A DNA stretch of 64,000 nucleotides from a bacterium (GTDB taxonomy: Bacteria > Cyanobacteriota > Vampirovibrionia > Gastranaerophilales > Gastranaerophilaceae). The notes beneath the pieces were generated by a model. The model did not search any database and was not told the DNA's origin. It was given only the letters and a program-made list of their open reading frames with translations. A program made the translations under genes and the position numbers. The DNA is taken from assembly GCA_017541465.1 (NCBI GenBank), contig JAFXYZ010000017.1, positions 1-64,000 on the forward strand. The letters are read 5' to 3'. This document shows positions 34,731 through 43,272 of the stretch, in pieces. Numbering within the stretch: the first letter of the stretch is position 1; each line of letters starts with the position of its first letter.

Positions 34731-35569
34731 TAATAGTTCCTCACTAAAACTTCCGTAATTTTGCCTCTGCCATCTGCATTTGCATTTATCTGACGTGAAG
34801 CAAAAACTTTTTTAATATTGTAATTTTCGTATAATTCATTGACTAATTTTGTATCAGAATTTGATAGCAAGAATTTTACACCCATTGTATCTAATTCATC
34901 ACATACATCTCTGAGCTTGAATTGCATATCCATATCAAAACCGTCTTTAGTGTAAGAAGTAAAACTAGAAGTTTCACTTAATGGTACATACGGCGGATCA
35001 AAATACACAAAATCATCCTTTTTGACCTTTTTCAAAATCTCAGAAAAATCTGCGTGTTTGATTTCAGTTCTTTGCAATAAATTTGAACAATTGATTAAAT
35101 TGTTTTCATCTAAAATTCTTGGGTTTTTATAATGCCCAAACGGAACATTAAATTCACCTTTTGAATTTACGCGATACATTCCATTGAAGCAAGTTCTGTT
35201 TAAATAGATAAAACGGCTTGCCTTTTTAACATCAGACCAGTTTTCATATTCTTCAGTACGGTCAATGTTTCTGATTTTCATAAAATACTCTTTGGAAATA
35301 TCGTGTTTTTGCAAGTCTGCAACAAGTTCATCAACATTATCTCTTACGACTTGATATAGGTTTATTAGCTCTTTGTTCATATCAGAAATATAGGCATTGT
35401 TAGGTTGAAGTTCAAAAAATAATGCACCACCGCCGATAAAAGGTTCAAAATATCTGTTGTAGTTTTCCGGCATGTTTTTTAACAACTCAAACATAAGCTG
35501 ACGTTTACCGCCAACCCATTTGACTATCGGATAAGTTTCCTCTTTCAGTTTTTCTAAAACTACTGCCAT
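34730..35569 (-). CDS. Dam/DpnM-like DNA adenine methyltransferase
   Basis: 279 residues of the D12 class N6-adenine methyltransferase family: VKWVGGKRQLM and EPFIGGGALFFEL (SAM-binding), and YFDPPYVPLSETSSFTSY (catalytic DPPY). Dam and DpnM, which methylate GATC, are close relatives. It overlaps the preceding methyltransferase gene by 10 bases and the nuclease gene by one, so the three are one unit. Confidence 0.9.
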   Translation of the reverse strand: MAVVLEKLKEETYPIVKWVGGKRQLMFELLKNMPENYNRYFEPFIGGGALFFELQPNNAYISDMNKELINLYQVVRDNVDELVADLQKHDISKEYFMKIRNIDRTEEYENWSDVKKASRFIYLNRTCFNGMYRVNSKGEFNVPFGHYKNPRILDENNLINCSNLLQRTEIKHADFSEILKKVKKDDFVYFDPPYVPLSETSSFTSYTKDGFDMDMQFKLRDVCDELDTMGVKFLLSNSDTKLVNELYENYNIKKVFASRQINANADGRGKITEVLVRNY

Positions 35570-36363
35570 TCTAGTTCCTTATTTACAAACTCTTGCTCAA
35601 ACCTTTTGATTGAAAGGTCTAAATATTCTTTTTCCAAGTCTATACCGATGAATTTTCGCCCTAACTTTAATGCCATTATACCAGTTGTTGAACTGCCTGT
35701 AAACGGATCAAGAATCAAATCGCCTTTATTTGTTGAAGCAAGGATTATCCGCCTTAACAATTCTAAAGGTTTCTGTGTTGGGTGTTTGCCGAAAGTTTTT
35801 TCGTAAGATTTAGGGGTATCAATCTGCCAAACCGAACGCATTTGTTTGTTTGGTTTTTTGATTGCATCATCGCCCCAATCTCCATTTTTCATAGCATCAT
35901 AATTGAAAGTATGCTTGCCTTTTGGATCTTTTCTTGCCCAAAGTAAAGTTTCATGACTTGCTGTAAAATATCTGCAACTCATATTTGGTGAAGCATTTGG
36001 CTTAAACCAACAAATATCGTTTAGGATTTTAAAGCCGGATTTTTGTAAAGCAAATCCGCAAGCATAAATTGAATGATATGTTCCTGAAATCCAAATTGTT
36101 CCGTTAGGTTTAAGAACTCTGCGACAAGCATCAATCCATTTTTGGTGAAACTCAAAATCTTCGTCTAAACCTTTACTTTCATCCCATTTGCCTTTATTAA
36201 CACAAACAACTTTGCCTGCTTGGCAACTTATTCCGCCATTTGATAACATATAAGGTGGATCCGCAAAAATCATATCAACTGATTCCGGAGCAGCCTTCTC
36301 CAAAATCTCAATACAATCACCTAAAAACAGCCTAATATCTTCTTTTTCATAGTATTTTTGCAT
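35560..36363 (-). CDS. DpnA-like DNA adenine methyltransferase
   Basis: About 267 residues of the beta-type N6-adenine class, with catalytic FADPPYMLSNGGIS first and SAM-binding LDPFTGSSTTGIMAL near the end. Segments such as NGTIWISGTYHSIYACG and SCRYFTASHETLLWARK strongly recall DpnA, the single-strand-active second methyltransferase of the DpnII system. The frame extends to a TTG at 36417, but the ATG at 36363 fits family length. It is the first gene of the island operon. Confidence 0.85.
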   Translation of the reverse strand: MQKYYEKEDIRLFLGDCIEILEKAAPESVDMIFADPPYMLSNGGISCQAGKVVCVNKGKWDESKGLDEDFEFHQKWIDACRRVLKPNGTIWISGTYHSIYACGFALQKSGFKILNDICWFKPNASPNMSCRYFTASHETLLWARKDPKGKHTFNYDAMKNGDWGDDAIKKPNKQMRSVWQIDTPKSYEKTFGKHPTQKPLELLRRIILASTNKGDLILDPFTGSSTTGIMALKLGRKFIGIDLEKEYLDLSIKRFEQEFVNKELEWQ

Positions 36364-36736
36364 ATTTGAATTATATAACAAATAAGAGTTAGATGATAAT
36401 TTGTAAAAACTTTGCAAAACTTAAACTAATCCGAACCGAAAACATTGGCTTTTGGCGATTTTACAAATCGGTTGTTTCTATTGCTATCATTATTCAAAAG
36501 GCCGTTTTTAAAATTGTTCGGTTCCGAACTCTTGAGATTACTGTGGTTATACGATAGAATATATAATGACATAGGTAAGTTAATTTTTTTAATTTACTGC
36601 TGAATAATATAAACAAATGGTACGAAAAATATTTATACATTGCTGGGTTCGAATCTCGTCTCCACTAAAGTGAGAAAAAATATCAAACTGACTGTGAATT
36701 TATATTTTTATTATCAAACGGAGTATTCTCTTTACA
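36364..36736. other. intergenic region with a tRNA 3'-end-like fragment
   Basis: No gene is seen. An imperfect inverted pair (CCGAACCGAA near 36431 and TTCGGTTCCGAA near 36517) lies in it. At 36643-36666 there is a sequence like the T arm and acceptor end of a tRNA (GGGTTCGAATCTCGTCTCC), similar to the 3' end of the tRNA-Gly at 32026, without the rest of a cloverleaf. It could mark the far edge of the island that begins beside the tRNA-Gly. Confidence 0.5.
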
Positions 36737-39205
36737 ATGAATAAAGAAACGGCTTTAAAAATTTTAGAAATAAACGATAATAAAAATTTGTCTTATGAAG
36801 AAAAAATAAGTCAAATGGAAGAGCTTTTCAAAGAAGATATTGAGGCGCACTACAGTCTGAAAACAGGAAAAGCTTTCGGAAAAAGAAACTGCTTTATCCT
36901 TGAAGCCTTCAGTTCTTTATACAATTTTAAATCAAAATTCTGGATTTCTTCAGAAGAAAATCCCGAAATAAAACAAAATGAAAAGCCGACAGAATATGAA
37001 ATTATTACACAAGCAAGCAAAACAATAAAATATTCTCTCTATAATTACGACCAGTTATCAGACGATTATCGCGAAAAAATAAAGGAATCAAATAACAAAA
37101 CGGAAAAAGAAAACCCTATCGAAGAAAATCTGATAATATCAGACACACCCGAAAATTACGACAATTACAATTTAAAAGATTATTTATTATCGATATTCAA
37201 TAAAGAAGTCTATAACATCCGCAATAATCAAATTTTCAAATTCAGATATGGCTTTGAAGATAACCAAATTCATACTCTTGAAGATGCAGGAAATCGTTAT
37301 AATATATCAAGAGAGCGAGTCAGACAAATAACAACCAAAATTATTAAGCGTATAAAATTCAGGTGTAAAACAGCAAAGAGAAGAAATCTGTTTAATATCT
37401 TTTTATCCTTGTATTATTATCTGGAAACACTAAAAAAAGATTTAATGCATAATTCACAAAACAATTATATTAATCAAGAATATGCAGACAAAATATTAAC
37501 CCGGGAATTCGGAGTTAATGATTCAATATATTTACACCTGATAAACAACTTATGCGATACTTGTTTTGTTATTCAAAAAGAGGAAAAATCTTTTTCTGTA
37601 TTCATTAAAAATTGTAATATAAAAAAAGCAATATTGGCCTGTATAGAAGAGTTTAGCGGACAATACGGCATAAGCGGTATTGCAAAGATTTTAAAAGGCA
37701 GCAAACTGAAAGATAACTACCGAAACAATAATTCTAAAAATTCAAAATACTATGGAGTCTTTAAACAAATGACTCTTTCATCTATTACATCCGAAATTAA
37801 TGAATTATTAAAAGATGAAATGCTTGTCAGTTCAAAAGTCAGTTTTGGTTTGCCTGTTTTGAAAATCAACCCTGAATATAAAGAAAAAATTGACTGTTTT
37901 CCGGAAGAAAAACCTGTTGTAAATGATAACGATGATGAAAATATAAAGAGGGTTTTATATTTAATTAAACAAAACAAAAACCTATTTATAACAGGTCACG
38001 CAGGCACAGGGAAAAGTTATATTTTATCAAAACTGAAGGAAAAAATACCCTCTCTTGTTATCACCAGCACAACGGGAATAGCCGCCGTAAACGTAAAAGG
38101 ACAGACTCTTCACTCCTGGGCGGGAGTCGGAATTTGCAATTTGCCGATTAATACTATCGTTTCAAAAATTCTGAGAAAAGCTCAGGTCAAAAACAAAATT
38201 CAAAAATGTAAAATCTTAGCCGTTGATGAAATTTCAATGTTAAATATAAAAACTTTTGAATATGTTGATGCGGTTTTAAGACAGGTCAGAAATTGTGATG
38301 AACCTTTTGGCGGTATTCAGGTTATATTCATAGGCGATTTTTTCCAGCTCCCTCCTGTTGAAAAAAATGAAATTGTTCTTCAAAAATACTGTTTTGAATC
38401 ACCTTTATGGGAAGCTCTTGATTTAAAAACGGTTTTACTGACAAAAAATTACAGACAAAATGAAGAAAATCTGATAACGGCTCTTTCAAATATGAGGACT
38501 AATTCTCTGACGCAGGAGGATATAGCTTTATTAAGAACAAGAGAGAGCAGGGAAAATGACGATACCGCACTTCATATTTTTGCCACAAACCTTGAAGCAG
38601 ACAATTATAATAATTTAAAATTCAGGGCAATAAAATCAAAGGAATATAAGTTAATAGCTATAGACGGAGTATATAAGGGAACAAAATTAATAGAAACACC
38701 AACAACAGAGTGGGAAGAAACTCTTTTGAAAAGAATTGATGTTGTATGCAGCGCAGAGAAAAGTATTTCTTTAAAAATCGGCGCAAGAGTAATTCTTCTT
38801 ATTAATTTTGATTTTAAAAAAGGACTAATAAACGGCTCATGCGGTGAAGTTAAAGAAATCAACGATAATTATATTTTAATCAGATTTGATAACGGGCAGA
38901 CTGAACAAATTCCAAAACACGATTTTGAGTTTTATAACAACGACAAACTGATTGCACTAAGAAGACAATTTCCTTTAAAACTCGCATACGGAATAACCAT
39001 TCATAAATCTCAGGGAATGTCTTTGGATAAACTTGTTGTCGATTGTTCAAGAATTTTTGAAAAGGGACAGGCTTATGTCGCCCTGAGCAGAATAAGGACT
39101 TTAAACGGACTGTATCTCAAAAATTTCTCCCCTGCAAAGGTTATGGTTGATAATACGGTGGTTGAATTTTATAAAAATCTCAAAATCTTTGATGAGGAAA
39201 TTTGA
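36737..39205 (+). CDS. Pif1-like helicase with sigma-region-4-like and RQC-like domains
   Basis: 822 residues. Residues 165-225 read TLEDAGNRYNISRERVRQITTKIIKRI, the helix-turn-helix of sigma70 region 4. Residues ~295-375 (AILACIEEFSGQYGISGIAKILKGSK onward) resemble the winged RQC domain of RecQ. From ~415 the helicase core follows: Walker A GHAGTGKSY, AVDEISMLN, IFIGDFFQLPPV, and near the end YGITIHKSQGMSL and YVALSRIRTLNGL, as in Pif1/RecD2-type SF1B helicases. It lies next to the R-M island. Its role in DNA repair or replication is inferred. Confidence 0.82.
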   Translation: MNKETALKILEINDNKNLSYEEKISQMEELFKEDIEAHYSLKTGKAFGKRNCFILEAFSSLYNFKSKFWISSEENPEIKQNEKPTEYEIITQASKTIKYSLYNYDQLSDDYREKIKESNNKTEKENPIEENLIISDTPENYDNYNLKDYLLSIFNKEVYNIRNNQIFKFRYGFEDNQIHTLEDAGNRYNISRERVRQITTKIIKRIKFRCKTAKRRNLFNIFLSLYYYLETLKKDLMHNSQNNYINQEYADKILTREFGVNDSIYLHLINNLCDTCFVIQKEEKSFSVFIKNCNIKKAILACIEEFSGQYGISGIAKILKGSKLKDNYRNNNSKNSKYYGVFKQMTLSSITSEINELLKDEMLVSSKVSFGLPVLKINPEYKEKIDCFPEEKPVVNDNDDENIKRVLYLIKQNKNLFITGHAGTGKSYILSKLKEKIPSLVITSTTGIAAVNVKGQTLHSWAGVGICNLPINTIVSKILRKAQVKNKIQKCKILAVDEISMLNIKTFEYVDAVLRQVRNCDEPFGGIQVIFIGDFFQLPPVEKNEIVLQKYCFESPLWEALDLKTVLLTKNYRQNEENLITALSNMRTNSLTQEDIALLRTRESRENDDTALHIFATNLEADNYNNLKFRAIKSKEYKLIAIDGVYKGTKLIETPTTEWEETLLKRIDVVCSAEKSISLKIGARVILLINFDFKKGLINGSCGEVKEINDNYILIRFDNGQTEQIPKHDFEFYNNDKLIALRRQFPLKLAYGITIHKSQGMSLDKLVVDCSRIFEKGQAYVALSRIRTLNGLYLKNFSPAKVMVDNTVVEFYKNLKIFDEEI

Positions 39206-39229
39206 ACCCTCAGAGGAAATATCTAAAAA

Positions 39230-40210
39230 TCAGGTATTTTTGGAATAGTTCCCGTATTCTTTTTTTACCATTTCCCCCTGTTTAAAAATTCTGTATTTAA
39301 ACCAGTTAAGGAAGGTTTGAGGTCCGAGGACTTTTATTGTAGGTCCGAAGGACAAAAGTTTTATCAAAACCTCCGTTTCATCATTGTTTCTGTAATAAAT
39401 TTTTGTCCTGCAAATTTTTTCTTCATCGTCAAACTCGCTGTTTTTTTGGTAAGCCGAAAACTCCACCATAAAACGTTCTATGGCATTTCTTTCGTCATAA
39501 ATTTCCACCTCAATCGGCTCGGCGCAGTCAAATTTTTCAATATGCACTTCAAAATTTAATTCCACATCATAATTTTCATGGGAATTTCTGACCTCAAGCA
39601 CTCTGCCCATATTTAAGAAAACGTAATCGGATATTCTGCCCTCTAAAACCCTTGCGGCAAAGAACCTGAACTTGTCATCTTTTGGCGAAAACTCGAATTT
39701 TAAAGGGATATAGTGCCCCACCGTTACCCTGTTCCTTTTAGGGCTTTGATAAATGATTTTCACCACCTTTTTATTATCCATGGCTTCGTTTATTCTGCGG
39801 AAAGATTTTTGGTAGTTAAAATTACCGAAATCATCACCGTCAGAGTATTTATCGTAGTATTTAAACTGTGCTTGTTCATATAAAGGCTCGGTTTCAGCCA
39901 ATTTTGATTTGTCAAAATCTTCTGAAAACAAGTCAAACCGAACATCTTGCGAAACAGATTTCAGCCATGATTTTTCAATTTTCGTTAAAGGCATTTTGAT
40001 TTTATTTTCTAAAAGCGAATAATATTTATCCCCCTTCTTCTCAATAAACGGAAGGATTTCAAGTTTTGGCAGAAGGTGAAAACAGCTCTCGGCGAAACCG
40101 TTTTCATTAATGATATTTTTGATTTCCTCTTCAGTCAAAGGCGAGTTATTGACAATTTCCTCAATAACCTTATAATAACAGCCGAAAATTTCAGAGAACA
40201 GACTATCCAT
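39230..40210 (-). CDS. WYL-domain transcriptional regulator 2 of the RNA-repair locus
   Basis: About 326 residues. The WYL-type region is at 145-240 (KKVVKIIYQSPKRNRVTVGHYIPLKFEFSPKDDKFRFFAARV), followed by a WCX-like C-terminal extension. GGAGGTG lies 7 bases before the ATG at 40210, which overlaps the end of the upstream WYL gene by 8 bases; the longer frame from 40249 is not needed. WYL proteins bind nucleic-acid-type ligands and control DNA-damage, CRISPR and RNA-repair genes. It is last in the minus arm. Confidence 0.82.
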   Translation of the reverse strand: MDSLFSEIFGCYYKVIEEIVNNSPLTEEEIKNIINENGFAESCFHLLPKLEILPFIEKKGDKYYSLLENKIKMPLTKIEKSWLKSVSQDVRFDLFSEDFDKSKLAETEPLYEQAQFKYYDKYSDGDDFGNFNYQKSFRRINEAMDNKKVVKIIYQSPKRNRVTVGHYIPLKFEFSPKDDKFRFFAARVLEGRISDYVFLNMGRVLEVRNSHENYDVELNFEVHIEKFDCAEPIEVEIYDERNAIERFMVEFSAYQKNSEFDDEEKICRTKIYYRNNDETEVLIKLLSFGPTIKVLGPQTFLNWFKYRIFKQGEMVKKEYGNYSKNT

Positions 40211-41429
40211 TTTCACCTCCGTACATTTCCAGCATTTGTTTAATATCACTATAAAAAAGCCTTATAACTTTTTTGTTATCGCCTTTTAGCTCAACAATTC
40301 TGCCGATAAAGGTTTTTATCCAGGGAGTAAGCTCGTTTGTATCATAAACATCGGTTGAATATTTGTAGAGATTATCACCGATTTTCTCGACTTTTCCGCC
40401 CCTGCCCTCTCTTTCTAACCTCTGGATAATATAATCTTCGGTTTCTTCATCAAGAGATAAGGTCATTTCAAAGTGCTCTACCCGGCCTTCTCTAATCAGC
40501 GCAGTTGAAAACGAAGTTTTAAAACATTCTTCAAGTGTTGATTTCAGCTGTTCAAAATTTTCGTCTTTTTCTAAAATTTTGACATTTTTTATATAGTCAA
40601 GCCGATAAACCGAAAATCTGTATTTGCCCTTCCCCTGCGCAATTACATACCTTCTTCCCGTCTGAACACTGACATAGATTATCAGAGGAAGAATATTAAA
40701 TTTGCTTTTGTTTTCATATCTTGGGGAAAAATTTTCTATTTCAACCCGTTTCTGGTCCTTTATTGCGCTTATTATACCGAGCAAAATATTGTCCTCAAGT
40801 GTGTTTACAATAAAATTGTGCTTAAACTGAAATTTTGTATTTTTATTATTGATACGGTCATTGATAAAACTCCCGATTACCCCAAACGGCGCCATTTCGC
40901 TGAAGAAATTCAGCGCATCTTTTGAGATGCCCAAATCTTCAAAATCACATTTGTTCAGAGAATAAAAATGCGCTTTTTTCTCTTTTTCTGCAGTAATAAT
41001 TCCGTATTCTATATATTCCTTCAGTTTATTTCTGACAGTCTGGGGCTCAAAAAGAATTTCCGCCCTGTCGTTGATTTTGTCCGTAATTTCTTCAAGCGAA
41101 AACCTGCCCCCACCCGACAAAATATCCAAAATCAAAAAGTGAAGAATAATATCGTTATCGGTAAAACTCTTTGATTTATAGGCTTTATAAAACGGGTTAG
41201 AGGGAATTTTTGAGGAATCAACAGAGATAAAAATTTTCTTTCCGTTTTCGCTGTATTCCCACTTTGTTAAATTGCCGAGGTAATTTTCAATTCTTCTTCT
41301 TTCGTTGTCGTAGGTGCGTTTGCTCTTTTGATTAAAATCGTTTCTGGTCTTAAACCCGAACACAAAAAACTCACGCATATAATCTCTTATGCGCCCGAAG
41401 TTTTTAATTAATTCAGAGTATTCAGACAT
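40203..41429 (-). CDS. WYL-domain transcriptional regulator 1 of the RNA-repair locus
   Basis: About 408 residues from MSEYSELI. The N-terminal part includes a winged-helix segment (FSLEEITDKINDRAEILFEPQTVRNKLKEYIEYGIITAE). The WYL domain follows near 225-300 (KDQKRVEIENFSPRYENKSKFNILPLIIYVSVQTGRRYVIAQ). The WCX-like end has VELKGDNKKVIRLF. It starts 13 bases after the Thg1-like gene and is coupled to the second WYL gene. Two tandem WYL genes with one HTH may act as a hetero-oligomer. Confidence 0.83.
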   Translation of the reverse strand: MSEYSELIKNFGRIRDYMREFFVFGFKTRNDFNQKSKRTYDNERRRIENYLGNLTKWEYSENGKKIFISVDSSKIPSNPFYKAYKSKSFTDNDIILHFLILDILSGGGRFSLEEITDKINDRAEILFEPQTVRNKLKEYIEYGIITAEKEKKAHFYSLNKCDFEDLGISKDALNFFSEMAPFGVIGSFINDRINNKNTKFQFKHNFIVNTLEDNILLGIISAIKDQKRVEIENFSPRYENKSKFNILPLIIYVSVQTGRRYVIAQGKGKYRFSVYRLDYIKNVKILEKDENFEQLKSTLEECFKTSFSTALIREGRVEHFEMTLSLDEETEDYIIQRLEREGRGGKVEKIGDNLYKYSTDVYDTNELTPWIKTFIGRIVELKGDNKKVIRLFYSDIKQMLEMYGGENG

Positions 41430-41442
41430 TTTTCGACCTCTT

Positions 41443-42198
41443 TTATTTAACAAATTGCTCTATAAATTTTGCATAATTCTGACCGGAGGGTAAATCAAAA
41501 TCTGTAAATAATTTTTTTCTTGTTGTTGTTTCCCTTTCATTTTTAACAGGATTAAACCCGACTTTTTCAACTGTTTTAAAGTAAACTCCAAAGCCGTAAA
41601 TTTCCCATTTCGGAATACTATTTAAATTTATTCCGTAGGTTGATAAAATAAATTCTTTTTCATCCAAAATTTTACCGCTAAGTTCTTTTTCTGCTTCAGC
41701 AGGAGTTTTTCCGTCTGATAATAACTTATAAAAACAGTGCGCATAGACAGAATTTCTGTGTGAATCTTCTCTTCGCCACAAAAAATAATCCTTAACATCT
41801 TCAACAGAGAGAAGGGGAATAATTCTGCAGTCAAAGACGGCGGTCGTATTCATAAGCTGAGAGAATTTTACACTTGCCTCTGCCGAGAGAAGAGAATTAT
41901 ATTTTCTGACTTTTCTTCCGAATAAATTCGTATTTTTTCTGAATAATAGAGAAATTTCATCACTTTCGCTGTAAGCATAAGCAATGTCAAAATCGGAATC
42001 CATCAGATAATAAATCGTTTGAATAATTGCATCTCTGAAGGTTTCGTCAAACGGACGTTTGAGGGATAATTTTTCTTTTGTAAGTTTAGTAAACCCTTTC
42101 CCGTCAAGACGCGCGACCATATAACAGTCCTGAGGAACAGTCTGGTCTATTGATTGTTCAAATTTTCTCATTTTTTCATCAAAATCGTCAAATTTCAT
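41443..42198 (-). CDS. Thg1-like 3'-5' RNA polymerase (tRNA-His guanylyltransferase family)
   Basis: 251 residues of the Thg1 superfamily. The metal-binding aspartates are visible: D32 in ARLDGKGFTKLT and D80-E81 in YSESDEISLLF. KYNSLLSAEASVKFSQLM and the WRREDSHRNSVYAHCF element also match. Bacterial Thg1-like proteins add nucleotides in the 3'-5' direction to repair tRNA 5' ends; eukaryotic Thg1 adds G-1 to tRNA-His. It overlaps the kinase gene by 4 bases. A tRNA-His gene lies 3 kb away on the other arm. Confidence 0.9.
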   Translation of the reverse strand: MKFDDFDEKMRKFEQSIDQTVPQDCYMVARLDGKGFTKLTKEKLSLKRPFDETFRDAIIQTIYYLMDSDFDIAYAYSESDEISLLFRKNTNLFGRKVRKYNSLLSAEASVKFSQLMNTTAVFDCRIIPLLSVEDVKDYFLWRREDSHRNSVYAHCFYKLLSDGKTPAEAEKELSGKILDEKEFILSTYGINLNSIPKWEIYGFGVYFKTVEKVGFNPVKNERETTTRKKLFTDFDLPSGQNYAKFIEQFVK

Positions 42199-42644
42199 AG
42201 TGTTTCATCCCACTTGCTTAGGTGAAATTTATTATTTTCTATCTTTACATAATAGAGCTCATCAAAGTTTTCACCGTAACTTGGTTGTTTTAGTTTTTTT
42301 GCCGAAGATAAAATGGCTTTTAAAGGAACTTTATTCCCGCGCGCAAGATTTCTTTTTGAACACTCATCAACGGTTGAGCGGAAATATATTCCGACTTTTT
42401 TATATCCGTCTGCAATATCAATATATTTTTTTCTTTCTTCTATAGTCAAATTAGTGTTATCAATAACAAAATTTTTTCCTGTCCGAATTAAATCAGAAAT
42501 CATTTTATCTTCTTTTTTTCGGGTTTTTAAGATATCAAGGCTGACAATATCAAAACCGGCAAAATATTCTCTGGAAAAAGTTGTTTTTCCGCTTGCCTGA
42601 AGTCCGATTAATATAAAAATTGTTTTTTGATAATCTTTGAACAT
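42195..42644 (-). CDS. polynucleotide-kinase-like P-loop kinase
   Basis: 149 residues. Walker A is GLQASGKTT (14-22). A downstream SLDILKTRKKEDK and VIDNTNLTIEERKKYIDIA match the kinase domain of T4 Pnk-like and related zeta-toxin-type small kinases. It would phosphorylate RNA or DNA 5' ends, or remove/transfer phosphates in end healing. It is the first gene of the minus arm, facing the noncoding RNA array, and is translationally coupled to the Thg1-like gene. The substrate is inferred from context. Confidence 0.82.
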   Translation of the reverse strand: MFKDYQKTIFILIGLQASGKTTFSREYFAGFDIVSLDILKTRKKEDKMISDLIRTGKNFVIDNTNLTIEERKKYIDIADGYKKVGIYFRSTVDECSKRNLARGNKVPLKAILSSAKKLKQPSYGENFDELYYVKIENNKFHLSKWDETL

Positions 42645-42726
42645 GTTATCCTTAACCTCTTATATTTATATTATACTAACACACTACATCAAATTCGGAC
42701 GTAATTGATTTTTTTATTAAATCTTA

Positions 42727-42746
42727 AATTATTGCTTCACGCCTTC
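42727..42746. repeat. copy of the end of the 30928-31047 element
   Basis: Twenty bases identical to 31025-31044 in reverse orientation, then a small hairpin AAAGTT/AACTTT with T run (42759-42776). It lies in the divergent gap upstream of the noncoding RNA array. Confidence 0.6.
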
Positions 42747-42840
42747 AAAGTCTGCCGAAAGTTCGCAACTTTTTTTAAATGATTTTTATTATTTAATCGT
42801 TTATTCTTAAAATGTAAGTTTTCAAATAAAGAAATTTACA

Positions 42841-42900
42841 CGAAAGGTACTGACAGCAAAGTTTAGAATAGACTGTAAATCTATGTGAACTCGTACTTTG
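42841..42900 (+). ncRNA. Y-RNA-like unit 1, with Tyr-type anticodon arm
   Basis: The closing stem CGAAAGGTAC/GTACTTTG has a bulged G. ACAGCAAA follows the 5' strand. Inside, GTTTA/TGAAC (42861-42865, 42886-42890) encloses ATAGA/TCTAT with the 7-base loop CTGTAAA (42868-42884), which is an anticodon arm of tRNA-Tyr (GUA). No protein can be read from it. The Y-RNA assignment rests on structure and on the Ro60-like gene downstream. Confidence 0.65.
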
Positions 42901-43028
42901 AAAGGTACATACTGCAAACAAAATTTAGCTCCACTATCGGCTACAACTCAAACCCGCTCTGATTATTACGTTCAGGTAAGTGGGGTTGTACCGGTAATTT
43001 CAGGATATGCTAACCTGAGTGTACCTTG
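42900..43028 (+). ncRNA. Y-RNA-like unit 2
   Basis: The closing stem AAGGTAC (42902-42908) with GTACCTT (43021-43027) is followed by TACTGCAAAC, close to the ACAGCAAA of other units. The longest unit (about 129 bases), with inner hairpins including CAGG...CCTG near the 3' end. GTTTTT after the stem could end transcription or be a processing site. Confidence 0.6.
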
Positions 43029-43049
43029 TTTTTAAAACCAAATAAAAAA

Positions 43050-43128
43050 GGAATACTTTGGCAGTTATGCCATGCCGTCATCTCAAGACGATACGTGAGT
43101 TTGTGCAGACCTGCGCACAAAATATTCC
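43050..43128 (+). ncRNA. Y-RNA-like unit 3
   Basis: Closing stem GGAATA/TATTCC. Inside are GGCA/TGCC, a CGTC/GACG stem with a 7-base loop ATCTCAA (43076-43090), and TTTGTGC/GCGCACAAA. It is the most diverged unit; ACAGCAAA is replaced by a GGCAGTTA-like sequence. Confidence 0.55.
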
Positions 43129-43129
43129 T

Positions 43130-43208
43130 GAGGTGTAAACAGCAAATACCAAGATTGAACTAATAATTATAATTAGTGATCTGCTTCGGCAGGATAAAAT
43201 GCACCTCG
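43130..43208 (+). ncRNA. Y-RNA-like unit 4
   Basis: Closing stem GAGGTG (43130-43135) and CACCTC (43202-43207). TAAACAGCAAAT follows the 5' strand. Inside are CTAAT/ATTAG with a 7-base loop and CTGC-TTCG-GCAG, a UUCG tetraloop hairpin. It starts two bases after unit 3. Confidence 0.62.
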
Positions 43209-43226
43209 CTAAAATTTAATATTATT

Positions 43227-43270
43227 CTTTAAACTGCCTTGTAAAAAGAGGTTAGATATACAGTTTAAAG
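43227..43270 (+). ncRNA. hairpin element between units 4 and 5
   Basis: A perfect 10-bp stem CTTTAAACTG/CAGTTTAAAG with a 24-base loop. It does not share the ACAGCAAA motif. It may be a processing signal or a shortened unit. Confidence 0.45.
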
Positions 43271-43272
43271 AA

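Noticed and set aside
36643-36666. Complete tRNA gene
   Set aside because: Only a T-arm/acceptor-like 3' piece is present; no D arm, anticodon arm or 5' acceptor strand precedes it.
42200-42600. Two plus-strand frames opposite the kinase gene
   Set aside because: They are shadows of the P-loop kinase, which has clear motifs.
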